A stretch of 64,000 nt of DNA from Mycoplasmopsis glycophila. GTDB taxonomy: Bacteria > Bacillota_I > Bacilli_A > Mycoplasmatales > Metamycoplasmataceae. Below, piece by piece: positions 63,525 through 64,000 of the stretch. Made by a program: the position numbers and the translations under genes. Numbering within the stretch: the first letter of the stretch is position 1; the number at the start of each line of letters is the position of its first letter. The stretch is taken from assembly GCF_900660605.1 (NCBI RefSeq), contig NZ_LR215024.1, positions 372,001 through 436,000 of the forward strand. The letters run 5' to 3'. The notes under the pieces were generated by a model, which was not told the DNA's origin, made no database searches, and saw nothing but the letters and a program-made list of their open reading frames with translations.

Positions 63525-64000
63525 ATGAAACATACAAATAAAGATTTAACAAAGATATCTACCGAAGTTAAGTTCGGTTTATCATTTAAAGAATTTTTCT
63601 GTTTTCTATTAGTTAGTTGCTTTATTTTCTTTTTTTGAAGCTTAACCTTAAAAAGTTTTTCACCTAAAATTAAGTTTGCTTTCATTTTTGGTTCAATAAT
63701 TATTTCAACTTTCTTTTTCATACCATTTAATGGTATAAGAAGCTATAAATGATTGTATAAAGCGCTTGTCTTTCTCTTTTCGAAAAGAAAATACAAAAAG
63801 CAAGAGCTTAATCAATTAATTCCCTACAAGAATATCATTAATGATAATGTTTTAATTTATACGAAAGCAATCTTAATAAATATATAAAGATTGTTAAGTT
63901 TCAAGGTTTTGATATTTGAACACAAAATGAAATTGATATTACCAAAAAGCTTGAAGAACTTAATTTGCTTTCGAGAATATCAATACTGATTTTGAAATCA
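63525..64000 (+). pseudogene. TraE/VirB4-like conjugation gene, 5' part, frameshifted and cut by window end
   Basis: The start ATG follows AAGGAGC. The first ~120 residues include two membrane helices (FFCFLLVSCFIFFFWSLTL, IKFAFIFGSIIISTFFFIPF) and end at TAA 63885. The sensible reading changes frame at a four-T run (63850-63853) to NLYESNLNKYIKIVKFQGFDIWTQNEIDITKKLEELN, and again at a three-T run (63964-63966) to FAFENINTDFEI. The 'KIVKFxGFDIW' strand and the preceding PrgI/VirB3-like double helix are what is expected before a TraE/VirB4 ATPase. The ATPase motifs would lie beyond the window, so the name is an inference. Confidence 0.45.

Larger units (their letters stand above)
42870..64000 (+). 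mobile_element. Integrated conjugative element (relaxase/T4SS type), right end outside window
   Basis: From about 42.87 kb to the window end nearly all genes are on the plus strand. They include a HUH relaxase, VirD4/TraG, a DNA methyltransferase, a 2-TM pilin-like protein, a TrbL/VirB6-like protein and the start of a TraE/VirB4-like protein, with large accessory cargo between. Classical mycoplasma ICEs lack a recognisable HUH relaxase and encode a DDE integrase; no integrase is seen here in 21 kb. The left boundary is uncertain; it lies after tRNA-Gln (42790) and before the first gene. The element could continue well past the window. Confidence 0.7.

Overview
The window comes from a wall-less mollicute, most likely a Mycoplasma/Mycoplasmopsis of the hominis group. 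The DNA is very AT-rich. Dozens of conserved genes (gatA, ftsZ, atpA, ktrB, deoB, smpB, the relaxase and VirD4 genes) read through in-frame TGA codons at tryptophan positions. A dcw cluster is present but reduced to mraZ-rsmH-(ftsA-like)-ftsZ. All coordinates below use TGA = Trp.

Bases 1-5600 are housekeeping: the end of plsC, scpA-scpB, an RluC/D-type pseudouridine synthase and the gatCAB operon. Bases 5740-10380 are a decayed defence locus. It holds a type III restriction-modification pair (mod, res; minus strand) with a (AG)9 tract in mod that is currently out of frame, two further frameshifts, and a remnant of a LlaJI-like endonuclease. Then follow an FMN-dependent oxidoreductase, phosphopentomutase, a 1107-aa repeat-bearing surface protein, an aldehyde dehydrogenase, and a >2000-aa GA/FIVAR-repeat surface protein. 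The last has four 411-bp tandem repeats and has lost its C-terminal membrane anchor to a TAA. An IS1634-like remnant precedes ktrBA.

Bases 27.3-42.8 kb are core genome again: the mraZ/ftsZ cluster, a PTS IIB-IIA-like protein lacking all three phosphorylatable residues, the complete F1Fo ATP synthase operon (atpI-B-E-F-H-A-G-D-C), two uncharacterised genes, tRNA-Thr, tmRNA, smpB, tRNA-Tyr and tRNA-Gln.

From about 42.9 kb to the end lies an integrated conjugative element that does not look like the classical mycoplasma ICE. It has a HUH relaxase overlapping a VirD4/TraG coupling ATPase, then accessory cargo, then a 2-TM pilin-like protein, a TrbL/VirB6-like membrane protein and the beginning of a TraE/VirB4-like gene. 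The cargo contains the most unusual material: (i) six tandem acidic paralogues, five of them behind a shared leader; (ii) that leader, core CTTAAACTTACCACAG, present ten times upstream of unrelated genes; (iii) coiled-coil surface proteins with a recurrent 'GxNGENAxxGSL' module, one copy amber-interrupted; (iv) a membrane-anchored transglutaminase-like protein with a 26-bp palindrome over its promoter; (v) a non-coding stretch with twin structured hairpins, a 12-codon ORF and a ribbon-helix-helix regulator that seems to start at ATT.

Several genes in the defence locus and conjugation module carry single-base homopolymer frameshifts. These may be real decay, slippage-based switching or sequencing error; the sequence alone cannot tell.
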